DNA of 64,000 nucleotides from Seriola aureovittata (lineage: Eukaryota; Chordata; Actinopteri; Carangiformes; Carangidae), in contig NC_079375.1 in NCBI RefSeq assembly GCF_021018895.1, positions 21,396,975 through 21,460,974 on the forward strand. The letters run 5' to 3'. A program made the position numbers and the translations under genes. A model generated the notes under the pieces. It did no database searches, was not told where the DNA came from, and saw only the letters and a list, made by a program, of their open reading frames with translations. Below are positions 1 to 35,400 of the stretch, piece after piece. Numbering within the stretch: the stretch's first letter is position 1; each line of letters opens with the position of its first letter.

Positions 1-214
1 TGTGACACACAACAGCTGGCAGCATCTGCACTGACACACCACTGAGAGCTACAGGTAACCCTTGGCGACTGACAACCTGAAACTGGAGTCAGATTGTGAC
101 AGATTAATGCTACAACATGCAACTTATCTGGCGCCGCAAAGGCTTAGGAGAGTGAACAAAGCACACATCTCTGGAGGAAGGTAAAGTAGGGATACAGAGT
201 CGGAGTAGTCTCAC

Positions 215-3200
215 CTCTCCCTCTTCTTGACAAGGAGCTGTTGTGTTGGCTCGTACTAATCCCGTCTTTAAAGAAGGGATCTCTTGTTAGTACTTGATCC
301 TCTCCTCCATTCGGGGTAGTGTTGCTCTCAAACCAAAGATCATTTTGCTTCACTGTGGCAGCTCCTGATCCAGGTGGCTGAACCTTCGATGTAGACACCC
401 GCTTGTAGGAGAAAAACGATAGTCAACCACAAACTGAATAGAAAGGACAGACCACGTTAAATTGATGTCTGACTTTATAACTCTTCATGACTTTATTTCT
501 AGCATGTTGTTTAAGGGACACCACACCTCTTCCATGGCGAGATGCTCCATTGAGTCACAGAATTCCTCATTATCTGAGTCTGTGGATCGGTGGTTCTTCT
601 CTGGAACAGCATCAATGTGATCTGATCGGTGCAAAACACAGCACTCAAACATTTATTTATCACTATTTAGGTGCGCAACAGAGAGTGATGCTTTGTAAGT
701 AACAGCTATATGCTTTACCCTAAGGGTAAAGGCTTTTTTGGTTTACAGCTCATTTTACATTCCTTTTCTCAATCTTTTCTATTATATGTTCTTATATTTG
801 ATGCTGCGACATTCTACATTTTCTACAGGCACAACTTATCACATTATTCCTGCATACTTATGATTTTACAGAATAATCATCATCAAACACACTCTTTTTG
901 CATTGATTTATAATCTTACCGCTCAGGTGTCCATTGAAGTGCATGTACGGGTTATACTGTACACTGGGCGCTATGGAACAGGCCAGTTCCTCCTCCTCCA
1001 CCTCACTGTTGAGGGAGCTGTGTGTCCCGTTGGTGAAGGAGGACATGCTGGGCTCCATGCTGCTGCTGGACCCTCTGGTGTCAGACCTCCACCTCTTGTC
1101 CTCCACCATCAGCAGCCTTGGATCAGGACTCCAGACTGAGCCGAGGCGAGAAAACACGAGAGAGTATGACAAAGGATTACAAAAGAGGGCAGTTCTCTTT
1201 GTGTATCCATATCTCACCCTGCACGTAGTTAGAGCAAATGACTTTTTTCTTTATCTCATTGAAATACTGTTCTCATTTATATGAATATATTCAGAAAGAA
1301 ACCATATCACACTCAGTGACTTTCAATGGAAACTATACACGTCTTGAATCCTTCAAATGAACTCAGGGGTGTCAGAAAACAGTGAAAATGTTATTCATAA
1401 AGACAAAAAGCAACTGTGTGCTGATCGGTCTTTAGTAACTTGTAATATACTGTTGGAGTTTATAAGCAACTAAAGGACACAATACAAATACACAAGCAGT
1501 TGCTCTCCTTTCCTTTTAACCTAAAAATAAACATGCAAAAAAAATGAGGAAATTAAGAGAGAAAATAGTGCATAATGCAGTAATGCACAGAAATGAGAGT
1601 GTGTACATATAGTAAATAATTCACCTGTGCCACAGAAAAACAAATCTTTCTTTCGAGTGTATTTTAGGTAACAAACAGTTCTCAAATACTGTATATAAGT
1701 AACTTCCAAAAACAATTGGGCACTGTGATCTTTAACAAGTGTTACTGACACAGGAATAAATTGTGTATCTGTTACCTGCCTGGCTGGTGTTGCTTTCACC
1801 TTGTGGGTCATCATGGCCGAATGTGGTCCTGGAGACACCTACTGTGGCAGGAACTACCACAGAGGCTAGTTTGAGTACTTTACAGGCAAGTAGTTGAAAT
1901 CAAAATGAAGGCCAAGTTCGAAGATGGGTCCGGTCAGACCCATGTCTACTGAGTGTCATGCTGACAGGCTCTGCGGCTGGTGTGATCCCATTGCAAGATA
2001 GTCTCTAGTTAGGGACTATTTTTAGCTGCGGATTGATACACATTTGGTGCACTGGTGAGTATTTACAGCAGAAGTGTTGACGGTAGTGCCCATGTTCATG
2101 GTGATGAAGAGACGTGTCATCCAGTACAATGGTGCACATCAGTGATGTGGGTTTGGACAACAGTGGAGCACTATGACACAGAAGGATAGAAAGTATACAC
2201 ACGGCAATGCATTGGTATTTTCCTTTGTTTACTTTAAGAACAGACCATCTTACAATGAGATCAAACCTGGCGCGACGCCTGTCAACATGTGGAGGATCTG
2301 ACCCAGTACCCATTAGTGTACTATTAAAGGATTACTCAGCACTCATGGCTCGGACCACACCCATCTTCGGACTCTGCCTTCATCTTGAACTCAACTACAC
2401 ACCTGTAACATGTTGTGACTGCGTCTTGCACCGGTTGTGACACTATTGACAAAAATCTGTCCACAGACAGACATACTGTCAAAATACTGAAAGAGTACAG
2501 AAGACAGCCTCTGTGGTAGCCGAGGTAACAGTAGGTGTGTCCAGGACTCACAGACCTAGCTGGTAAATGTGGGATATGAACTCGGTGCCCTATGGCGGTT
2601 TAATGTGTATAACCACTACAACACAGAACACACACAACTCCACAGCAAAAACACAGCTAACTACAACTACTGATGGTACCTTTTTCCTCCTCCTCTTCAT
2701 CTTCTGTATTATCTTCTTCATCCCCATTCTCCTCTTCCTCACTTCCCCTCCAATCACTACTTTCCTCTTTTCTTTCGATTACACTATTGTCTTTACTTCC
2801 CTCTTCCTCCTCGCTACCGACACTTACGCCATGAACACTGTCTTTTTCTTGAAGGTTTTGTATATCATCCCACAGATCCCCATAGCCTGAACAGTGAGGG
2901 AAACACTCTTGATTAAGTCTTTATCAAAGAATATATTGCACCATCTACATCTACATAAAGCAAACACACACACTTGACAGACTATTTCTAAATTCACAGG
3001 TTTCACAGGTAGGTTATCACACTACTATACCACAAAGTGCAAATAATGACATAAGCCAACAAAGCGACACACTGACTAACCACTGAACAAGCCTCACAGC
3101 ACATATATGACAGATTGCACAGGAAATGTTCACCCAGCACAGTTCCTGCAGTGTATTTGCATTACTCTAAATTCAGCCTAGAATGATGCCCTTGATCAGT

Positions 3201-5276
3201 CAAATGAAACGCTAATGAAAGCAACGCAATTAAATTAAAATAAGCGTATTCAGTCTGGGAACAAAGAGCTATCTATCAACTCTAAAGCTACAGTGAAAAC
3301 CACAAGACTTGCCTTCCATTGTTGGCTTCTTCAATGCTTTGACCAGCTCATCTAGTGATGAAAAGACATGTAAGACAGGCTTAGGCTCAGAAAAATAAAT
3401 CTCTGTGACTGAGAAAGAGACATCAGCAGCAGTACGACACCCCACATGAGCAGCAGTGGCCTCCTTGGAGTGTACTCTTTTTTTTTTCCCTTTGATATGC
3501 CTCCAAGTGCGGAGTTATTATTGGCATCTCTGATCGTGTACATTACCTGCATGTTTTGCAAAAGGCCTGCTGAAGGGCCTCCTCTCCACTTCACTTTCTT
3601 CAGCTTCCTCTTCTTCTCCGTCGACTTCAGTGTAGAAGTTGCCAAGCTTCTGCACCAGGTCGGTCACCTCATCTGTGATCGGGATGGTCTCCAAAATCTG
3701 ACAGCAAATAATCAAGTTTATGTCGAAAGCGATTAGGAGATTATGGCACATGCACTTTGCACTTGCTTTTGTATAAATAGATGTGTCAAGACTGTCAACA
3801 AATCACAGGGAATCAAGTTAATTAGATGTGATTATATATTGCAAAGGCTGTGTGGGTTTTGGTTGGACCAGTTAAAGAGATGGTAACTGGGGGAAGTGAA
3901 TGTTATCAGCAGTGAAAAATGAATAATGATATTTGCAGAACCAGTCTCTGGTCAAACATATACAAAAAAATCAATTAGTTTTTATCAATAAGACTGCAAG
4001 TCCGAAGTCATGCTAGCAGCTGCTGCTGTTTATGTTGATATTTAGCAGGTATGATGTCTTAGTTTAGCATTTAGCATGCTAACATTTTCTCATTAGAGCT
4101 AAAGCACAGTGCAGCCGGGGCAGATGGGAATGTGATTGTTTTTGCAGGTATTTGGTCACAAGTAATGGACACGTTACTGTGAAGAGAGATGCCTGTGTGT
4201 TGATTATTATTCATGCTCCTTCTATTCGGCCTTAGTTTTCCCTGAAAGGACTTACCAGCTGGATGTCCTCAACATAATTCTTCATGGCTTCCTCCTTTGT
4301 CATATTTCCTAAAGAGCTCCACGCATCCCTGGCAACACAAAGTCATAGTTCAACACTTGGACACTGACAAGAAAGCGATCATTGAATAACTGAAAATATG
4401 CAGTTAGAGAGGAAGTAAGTGATGCAGAAATCTCACCCTACTTCATCTATTCTGCAGGATTACCCATTGGATATACCAGCTGTGCTGTGCAGTAATATTT
4501 GGTTGTTATTAACATAAATTGTGGATTTGGAGGCATTAAGTGATTCTGCCTTTGACCTGTTGTATGGATAGCATGGATATTTTTTCTGTCTGTCTCCTAC
4601 GCTGCCATTAACCATAACTAACATTTAGTTGTGTAATACAACAATTACATATGTATGAAGACAACACACAATAAACACTTACCATTTGGCTTTTCCACGA
4701 GTGTCCCAGAAGCCGCTCGGTCTGGGGATGTTGCAGGGCCCCAAGGTGGCCTGCTTATAGTAACTATAGAACATCAGCATCATGTCATCAGACGGCTGGA
4801 AAGGACCTGTGAAAAGGAGAAAGCTGATTAGAAAGGGTTTTACTCTTGTGTTACATCACAGTTGGTTTTATTTTCTACAAAACACACATGTGGAGGGCAG
4901 CTCCAGAATGCAATAGAATTGCAATAAAATTGTTACACTGAGACACACGTGAGCTCCAGAAGTTGTTATTAGACCGGAGAAATGACTGATTCACTTAATC
5001 AGCTCTTATCCTCACAGCAGCTTTATCAATGGAGGGTCAGCTAGTAGTGACAGCTCTGCATGTAGGTCAATCACCTAGAGTGTTTACACACCAACAACAA
5101 CAAGCACAGACTTCACACTGTGCAGCACATAACCTAAGACTTAAGTCCAACCTCTTTCATTCATAGTCTAGGACAAAGTAGAAGAGAAAGTTATCACCTT
5201 CTTCAGGCAAACTCCGCATCACTTTAACTGCAGCGGCGAATTTCGCCTCGAGGCTGTGTTTGTCCTCCTGCGCCAT
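215..5276 (-). CDS. acbd5: Acyl-CoA-binding domain-containing protein 5, 5' part (cut by window edge)
   Basis: Peroxisomal tail-anchored protein that binds very-long-chain acyl-CoA and tethers peroxisomes to the ER through VAP proteins. Nine coding exons join in frame on the minus strand: 5198-5276, 4683-4806, 4256-4328, 3547-3697, 3313-3351, 2680-2886, 920-1135, 527-600 and 215-401 (about 383 residues). The N-terminal 100 or so residues are a clear ACB domain, with [32 protein letters not shown] and MTKEEAM. Next come acidic linkers, [11 protein letters not shown] and a FFAT-like motif. The start is taken as the ATG at 5276 (A at -3, G at +4); an in-frame ATG at 5300 would add eight residues but has a weak context. 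Exon 5 uses a GC donor. The last exon seen ends at SRRGRG; the C-terminal coiled coil and membrane anchor should lie beyond position 1. The a or b paralogue cannot be decided here. Confidence 0.93.
527..600 (-). other. acbd5: acbd5 exon carrying the FFAT-like VAP-binding motif
   Basis: This 74-nt exon reads [20 protein letters not shown] and continues to LAMEE, between a CAG acceptor and a GAG|gtgtgg donor. EFCDSME fits the FFAT core (E1, aromatic 2, D4, E7). It aligns with the human ACBD5 stretch SEVYCDSMEQF, known to bind VAPB at the ER. An acidic/serine tract precedes it, as is usual for FFAT motifs. Phase (in 1, out 0) agrees with both neighbouring exons. Seen: the motif and splice sites. 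Known: the VAPB interaction in mammals. Inferred: the same tethering role here. Confidence 0.85.
1803..2560. mobile_element. Decayed fold-back repeat element in an acbd5 intron
   Basis: The plus strand at about 1815-1950 and the minus strand at about 2560-2336 carry the same text with substitutions. Shared blocks include CACCTACTGT, CTACCACAGAGGCT, then GTAGTTGA, ATGAAGGC and CGAAGATGGGT. The left arm lacks about 75 bp of the right arm. Some 400 bp of unrelated sequence lie between. This is the layout of a degraded element with long inverted arms, or two opposed copies of one repeat. No transposase is seen. Confidence 0.6.
4025..4165 (+). repeat. Dispersed repeat family A, copy 1
   Basis: Shares TTTAGCATGCTAACATTTTC, CTCATTAG, an AAGCACAGTGCAG-type stretch and GATGGGAATGTGATTG with the longer copies at 40680-41095 and 57300-57860. 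It is a fragment in an acbd5 intron, in the orientation of the 57300 copy. Confidence 0.65.
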
Positions 5277-5555
5277 GCTGAGCCCCAGTAAGGATGACAT
5301 GAAGGAGTCCTCACATCTTCAACGTGGATTTGAGGCAATTAATGGAAAAATCAAATGCATTTCAGAAAGTGTTCAGTAAGGGACATTACAACATAATTTG
5401 GTCATCACTGCAGCTAGTTGCCACTTGTCTTATCTATGGAGGCAGACTGTTTAATCTAGGTGATATTAAATAATCAGCTCGCGTCGGTTCAGCGGTAACA
5501 CACTACACTGTTTATCAGAAGTGCCTCCTCTATGGTTGAATTATTAGAGACTCAC

Positions 5556-5690
5556 CATAAAGTTCATATTCGCCGGTGCAATAATTACTTCATTAGCCCG
5601 GTGTCTGTCTGCAATATGCAGCAGAAAGCCAATCTTGACTCCAGCCAAGGATGAGCCAAACAGCCAACGTCTGAGCACTGAATATAACTG
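5556..5690 (-). promoter_or_regulatory. acbd5: Candidate 5' untranslated exon and start region of acbd5
   Basis: On the minus strand a good donor (TTTATG|gtgagtctct) ends at 5556. A matching acceptor, ggggctcag, lies directly before CATGGCG at 5277, so splicing would place the acbd5 ATG one base into exon 2. Two TGGGAAATGTAGT promoter-type motifs lie just upstream. The upstream boundary is a guess. The 64-residue ORF here (5544-5738) has no recognisable domain and would not join in frame, so I treat it as non-coding. Confidence 0.4.
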
Positions 5691-5817
5691 GGAAATGTAG
5701 TTTTTGTCGTCAAAACGTGGAGAGTGGTGGCTTGACAATGAAGGCTTTACTCCTCCAAGTCCCAGAAACCCCTCTCAGCGGGGATTTAAGCAGCGGTGAT
5801 GTATGGGAAATGTAGTG
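5689..5817. promoter_or_regulatory. Pair of ZNF143/THAP11-like motifs (TGGGAAATGTAGT)
   Basis: The same core TGGGAAATGTAGT occurs at about 5690-5702 and 5804-5816, both in plus orientation, some 115 bp apart. It resembles the TGGGAnTTGTAGT element bound by ZNF143 and THAP11 at vertebrate housekeeping promoters. Its place just upstream of the presumed acbd5 start fits a promoter role. Binding is inferred. Confidence 0.45.
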
Positions 5818-5859
5818 TCTTTAGGTCATTAGGTATATATCAAAATAACACTGAAGTGA

Positions 5860-6690
5860 AGTGCAGGCTTTATACAAATTCTTTTAAAAATGTTGAGACA
5901 TATCAAAACGGTATTTGGACTAATGTATGTCTCTCTTTATGGTTTTTGTTATTTCATATAGCATCAAATATTCAATGCATCCTTGTAAACATGAAATGAT
6001 TTCCATCATTTTTATACGCTAGTTTTTGTTTGTTTATTTGTTTGTTTGTTTGTTCTTTAATGTATCTGGGCAGCTACATCTGTGATAAAATTGGCCTATT
6101 ATTAAGATTTAGTCTAGGCACTTAGACTAAGTACAACTATGATTCTGATGAGTCATTAAACTATGAAATCGTTTCAATAAAAGATCACAAATACAGTGGA
6201 ATATCTATAATTGTATCAGGTTTAGGTTACTATTCTGTTCTGTTATGTGCTGAGTGTTAAGATCATGTAAAATTTAGTCTCACCTTTATAGATATTATTT
6301 TTCGACTGACATATTTTATTTCAAAATGTTACATGTTTTATATTTTATTTGTGCATTTTTGTGTATTTTAATGGAAAAGGATTAAAAAGGAGTACAAAAT
6401 ATTTCACATAATATGCTTAAATAAGATATAAATAGGAACGGATATTACTACAATAACACACTAATGTAATATTATCTATGATTTTGGGGTAGAAATGCAA
6501 ATATAGTCAATAATAATAATAACTATAATAATGATGATGTTGAGAAGAAGAAAAAAGTATTATTATCTTAATATATTATATACTCATATTATTATATACA
6601 ATAATTATGTCGTATTAGCTACTATACTTGAGAACTAGGACCATTATATTATATAGGCCTACTTATATCACCATTAATATATACATCATC
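5860..6690. other. AT-rich intergenic stretch between acbd5 and abi1
   Basis: No gene is visible. It holds a TTTG-type short repeat near 6025-6057 and very AT-rich sequence with ATT/AAT runs at 6480-6690. It separates the two promoter regions. Confidence 0.7.
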
Positions 6691-6700
6691 GCAATGAAAT

Positions 6701-29649
<22,949 letters not shown>

Positions 29650-32180
29650 AAAAAAGAAAGAAAAAGAAACAAAAACCCACCCCAACACGGCACTGCAGTT
29701 TTGAACAGAGGTAAAACCATGAAGATGTACAGAAGTATGCAGTGTGGCAATAGCAGTTCATACAGATCCTGTTTTGAATGAATGAAGTGCCATGGTGAAG
29801 TCTTTGGAATATACAAAATGGTTTTCTTTTAGGGGGGGAGGGGCTTGTGCTTGCACGGTTTTATTCTGCTCCAAAAAATAAAAAAAATATAAAAAAATAT
29901 AAAGTAGCACAATGTAGGAGGGTGCTGAAGCTTTGGATGACTGGGGTCTGTTAGTTTACACTGTGGACGAAAAGGAGAGGACTCTACCGCTGTCACATCT
30001 GTGGTGGTCGGCAGCACTTTTCAAACTGGGTCAGCGATGTATTGCCTCACAATAAATGACATACAATAAAAAAAGTTTGAAATAATACCAAACAAATCTA
30101 GAGGTAGTGTTAATTTGTGTGTGTGCAACCAACATTTCCAGTATTTCCAGTACAGACAGTGAAGTATTACCAGGATTTCATTGAATGGAGGCAGTGTAGC
30201 ATCCTTATGTCAAAATGCTGCACAGATGCTCCTCCCCCTTCATTTGCACTGTAGACCAGCAGACCAACTCCTCCCTCCTTCCCCAAACATCCATCTTACC
30301 TTATCAAAAAAAAAACCCAACAAGGACAAACAAACATCAACAAGTGCATTAGGACACGACTGAATGTTTCATGTCGTCGATGTCCAAATCACAAGATGTT
30401 TAAGACGGGGGGGGGGGGGGCAACCTGGAGTGGTGTATTTACTATGCTCTGTGTCGGTGGGGATGCTGTTACAAAGGGTGGAGTGAGTGTATAAAATGCA
30501 TTACAAAAAAAGAAAAAAAGAAAACTGTTTCTTCTTTCTGGTGGAGTTTCTTTCTGTTCTCTAACGTGTATATAAACTGTAATGTGAGAAGCTGCCAGTA
30601 CAGTACATTTGTCAGATAGTGTGTTTCACCTGTGAGTTTCCATCAGCGTCAGTGGAGGTGGTGCCAAGATTGTTTCTTTTGTTTTGTTTTGTTTTTTAAT
30701 TTTGTGTTTATTTTTACTTGAATATTGATTTTATTCATCACTCACAGTGCCATTTCAACTCTATCTGGGCAAAAGTGGCCGTGTATAAACATGTATTTTT
30801 TCTGTTAAGTCACAGCTGTATCACTTGATCACTGTCACTATACTTGGTGATGCTGTCCAGCTACTGTAGCAGAGCTCCGAGATGTTTCTTGCTTCAAAAT
30901 GTGAAGCAGAGGAAGGACTGACTTGTGTGTTTTCATGTTGTTTTCCATTGTGTTGGAATAGCTGCACTGATTAGTTATCAACGACTGTGATGACTTTATG
31001 ATTTTCCTTCATGGCTCTGATTGCAACACAAGTTCAGATCAAGTATCAGCTAACCTTTACATTTGTTGTCATTTCTTTCAGCGGTTGATGGTGTGGTGCT
31101 TCACACTGGTGCTCAATAACCATAGTCACCAACCCAGACAACCTCAAAACAAGACTGCTCTACATAGAAATATAACAAAGGATGTAAGCCTCCTTATTTT
31201 GTTCCAGGAAGTGAACATTGGTCGTTTTGATCTTCAACCACTTCTGCATTGTAGTGAATGTAGGTGACTCAGCAGTAATGTACTACAGCTAGAATCAGTC
31301 TGCTACTTACATTTTCTTTCTCTAGAGTCTGTGCTACACATGGATGACATGCGCTATCTGCAGTGAGGGAATGAAATGCAATCCTGAGGGCTTATATGAA
31401 GACTTTTCTTTTCTCTCAATTTCTACTACTTTTGCAAAATAAGATGCCTGCTCTTACAAAGTGATTGTTGGTGCAAGTAAAGCTCACTGTCAAATATCAT
31501 TGAAGCTAATGCTTATCTCAGAATATATGTTTCTAACAAGTCACACAAACATAATCACATGTACTATAGAAATAATGGGCATTGGACATGAACTTTTATT
31601 CTGAAATGGATCTAGAGGTAACATTTTCAGGTTTCTACACGGACTAGAAAAGACAAAGACTCAGTCAGATCAACAGTATTCATTGAGCCTCTGTGCATGA
31701 AAGTATCTAACCGTCATTACAGCGAATGATTTGCCACTACATCCCATTCTTGATTGTATTTTTTCCATCATGAGGTAATTTTTTGTGAGAAAACAACTTT
31801 TTCTACCTAATGTATTTTTAGCTTTGCATTCAACTTGTTCTTATGTCTGAGACTGCTGAGGAAGGCTCGTTGGCAGTTTGTATGTAAAGGATTTATTTAT
31901 ACTTTTTTCATAGAGAAATCATGAGACAACCACTGACGTGCAGAACTTTGTAATGTTTACCACTTAACGTTGAGCATTTCAGGGCATCACAGGTCAAGGC
32001 GCCTTTCTTTGATGTGTGTTTTCTTATGATCAAACGTGGAAAAAAAAAATAACGATCAGTAACTTAAATGTTCATGGGAACAGAATCTGATATTTGTCTT
32101 CTCCTCTCAGTTTGTACATAGGATGTGTTGATTGAAATTTATGTACAGTCTTTTTGTAATAAACAGCTCATTGAAACAAT
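29650..32180 (+). other. abi1: abi1 3' untranslated region
   Basis: About 2.5 kb without coding potential follow the abi1 stop. AATAAA-type signals occur near 30050-30070, for a short form, and at 32158-32163. The latter lies just before the converging apbb1ip gene and is the likely main 3' end. The stretch has a run of about 12 G at 30409-30420 and many TTTT/ATTTA-like segments. UTR extent is inferred from the signals. Confidence 0.65.
32158..32163 (+). terminator. abi1: Polyadenylation signal AATAAA, distal, abi1
   Basis: Canonical AATAAA after a T-rich tract, with TGTTCGTTTGG-type GU-rich sequence about 30 nt downstream. It is the last such plus-strand signal before the apbb1ip stop codon. 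Confidence 0.6.
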
Positions 32181-32477
32181 GAACAGAACTGTTCGTTTGG
32201 TTTCGTAAAGCTGACGAAAAACGTAGTAATTTACAACATACTGTTATGTATGTTAATATATTTGTGCAAAACGAAACACAAAAAAATATCATTATAGATT
32301 TGAGAATAAATAACTTAAAGAATATGCTACTTTGCATCATAGGCATGTAACGCTACTACTACAATGACTACATGTTTGTCCATGACTGAAACCTCATTAT
32401 CAGACATTTGTATGACCAGATGTAAAAGTTAGGGCGTGAAGTTAACCATGGTGCACAGAGGGAGGTGAAGATGTGTC
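32181..32477. other. Convergent gap between abi1 and apbb1ip
   Basis: About 300 bp between the likely abi1 3' end and the apbb1ip stop codon; it must hold the apbb1ip 3' UTR. I see no canonical minus-strand AATAAA, so the two 3' UTRs may overlap. Confidence 0.5.
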
Positions 32478-35400
32478 TCAAATGTGTGTGTGGCCCGGAG
32501 GAGGAGGGATGAAGTCAGGTGGTGACTCCTGCGAATAGTTTTCAACATCTGTGATTTTGGGTGGAGATGGATCCAGATGTGGGCTGATCCCAGTGGCGTG
32601 GCTCTTGGATCCGTCTGTAAAGACGATCAAATGAGAATTAAGTGTAGAGATCGAATATAGCCTGCCAGCCTGTGTAAAGCTGCTCAAAGCAAAGTTTTCA
32701 AAATAAAATCAAAATACAGGAAGTGATTTAATTTAGCTTTTAACATGTAATAAATATGAATACAAACATTTTACTTTCACGCTCAGACTTTGCTAAATGT
32801 TACTTATACAAAGTTTCCAAGTCCTACTTTTCACAAAGACCTCAAAACGTTTAGGACCATTCGTAAGACTGGCCCTGTTAAAGTGTGTAGACTGACCTTT
32901 GTGTAAAGCAGACTGGATTGTTTGCAGAGTGGACGCTCTCTTCACTGCAGCCTGGTAGTTCTGATACAGAACAGTCCCATACTGAACACACACACAGGAC
33001 ACCCATCTGTTCAACTCTTAGTAATGAAATAAAGGGGCAATTTTTGTCTGTAGCTTTGTCAAATATAGAACTGTAGCTGAATTGCGGTTAAATAACTCGA
33101 CCGCTCACAGCACAGAGAGGTGTGTTACTGCCAGTGCTGAATCTGACCTTGGCTATTCTGATGGAGTTCACCCACAGCAACAGTGTGTGTTCGTTGTCAC
33201 AGCAAAGGAACTTGATGTAGTGAGACTCTTTCTGGATGCAGGGATGCTGGGAAAACAGTTCAGATGACAGTGAGGTTAGAGGAGAGTTCCAGTGATTTAG
33301 TAATGTTCATGAAGCTGAAACACTCAGAATGGTTAAAGCTGATGCAGCAGAATATTCTAACTTTCCCACCTTTTAGAATGGATCAAGCTCCGAAAACACT
33401 GCATCCTACACTTCCCATAATGCAACTTAACAGTGTCTTTTGGTAGTCCCTGTCACCACAGTAAACACGCATGTCTTTCAAACTCCTCAGCCTCAGTTTG
33501 TTACACAGGCTTTCTGTTATAAACGTGTAGTCTCTAAAGGTCAAGCTGAGGTAACCCCGATGACATCACTATGACGTCATCGGGGTTATATTTACAGACC
33601 GACAACGCTCTTTGCCACAGAGGACAGTACACAAATGCTTTCACAGACTGTGTAGTACTAAAGTTTAAACACAAACGCTGGCTCTCTGCTCTGTTTGTGT
33701 ATTTGCTACACACAGAACAGCCAGCAGAGGGCAGCATATACCAGGCGGCCACTGCACTGTGGATCATAAAGCAGGAATAACCCTGGTATTACTACTCAAA
33801 CACTGACGGGAAATGTGGCTGTCTCCTAATTAATTTAATCCTGTTAAAAACAAAAACGGGAAATCAAAATGTGACTTTACTTGTACGAGACAAGAAACAT
33901 CAGTTATTGAACATACCGCTGCATTTATTAGTTGTTTTGTTCAGGTTCACAGTTGAGAAATACTGACAGCAAAAACATCCCACATCCAAGATCTTCACTC
34001 ATCTAACTTCCCCACAACAGGACTTAGTACAGGTCAACCTTTGAGAGCACCGTGGATACCTGCTACATATAAGAGTCATCTCTGCCGTACCCAATGACCC
34101 TGCACACTCACACACTCACACACTCACACACTCACACACTCACACACTCACACACTACCACCAGCCTACACTTTCCTCCACTCTATGTTCAGACCTGCCT
34201 CTTGCCTAAATTAGCACATCTGTTAAATGATAAGCAACCACAACAAGGCTTTACAACCTCTGCATCGTGATACTAAACTCAGCCTCACCTCTGTTTCACT
34301 GACTTTTAATCTTCTTTTTGTTCACTTTTCTCCCCCATCCCCCGACAGCAGAGGCATCTTTAATCTAAGCTGAATGGCATGTGCAGTATGTGCAGTGTCA
34401 TTATGCTGCAGTGGTGTTCCTTATTATAGTGACTTATTTAAATATGCTGTTCACATGAAATGAGTGTGGTGGAAAGACTTTGACTATAATTGCTGAGCTC
34501 ACCTTCAGCATGAAGCCGAAGTTGGTGGGGGCTCTGTATTTCTGTTTGTAGTTGTTGGTGGTGTAGATGTTGACCTTTTCAAAACGGACAAAACAGGCGA
34601 GATCGCTGGAGGACTGGAGCAGAGAAAAACAGCATGTTATCATACTTATTGAGACTTACTGTGATGTTGAAGTATCTGATACTGTAATAGGTCTCAGGGT
34701 TTACTGCATGTGTCGTGCACAGCGGAGCTCTTCTTGGATGATTGACGGGAGCAGTGGAAAAACCCACGTATTGGCATCACAGTAAAATCAACACACATGT
34801 TTGTCCATATATATAATTTATACACAAGTCATGGCAATCAATTTTCAAGCATATTTTAAAATTTTATAAACTGCTGCCAGTCCAGAGCAGTTTTGCAGCG
34901 TTGTTTAAGAGGCGGTATAAATTAGAGCAGGCGAAATTCATTTCAGCCTTGGCAATTTTTTTTAGCATGTTGTGCAGAGAAGTAAATTTTGTCAGACCTA
35001 TTGTATGGAAGATATTAAAAATGAAGACACTTCAAAGAAAACAAAGTCAATGCAAGGCCATTTGTCTTCATTTACTTTTCAAAGACAGTCCACAATCAGG
35101 CTCCATAGCAGGGAAAAGACATTGTTTTTCACTCTAAAGTGATTCGACATTCCTTCCATTTTTGACCCTAAGCAGAAGCATATCATATTCACACATCAAA
35201 CCACACTGACAATGATCTTGTTCACTACAGAGCTACAGACTGTATGTTCCTGAAAGCAGAACTGACCCTCAGGGGATGACTGTTGATCTCACTTATTTCT
35301 TTCTTCTTTTTTTTGTTGCTCTTTGAGGTTTTGTCCACTTTTCTCCCGTCGCTAACCTTTCCTCCACCTCTCACTGCTTGATGATCACAGCTGCATTATT

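Noticed and set aside
2005..2313. 102-codon frame inside the fold-back element
   Set aside because: No transposase or other domain recognised; it lies in decayed repeat DNA.
5544..5738. 64-codon minus-strand frame as an alternative acbd5 N-terminus
   Set aside because: Splicing from its donor to the acceptor at 5277 shifts frame relative to the acbd5 start, so it is probably untranslated.
32615..32687. Longer version of the last apbb1ip exon starting at an upstream acceptor
   Set aside because: With the incoming phase it meets a stop within about 18 codons, while the acceptor at 32615 keeps the RIAM-like PPDFIPPPP frame.
34103..34156. CRISPR-like regular array
   Set aside because: An 8-bp simple repeat without spacers in a eukaryotic intron.
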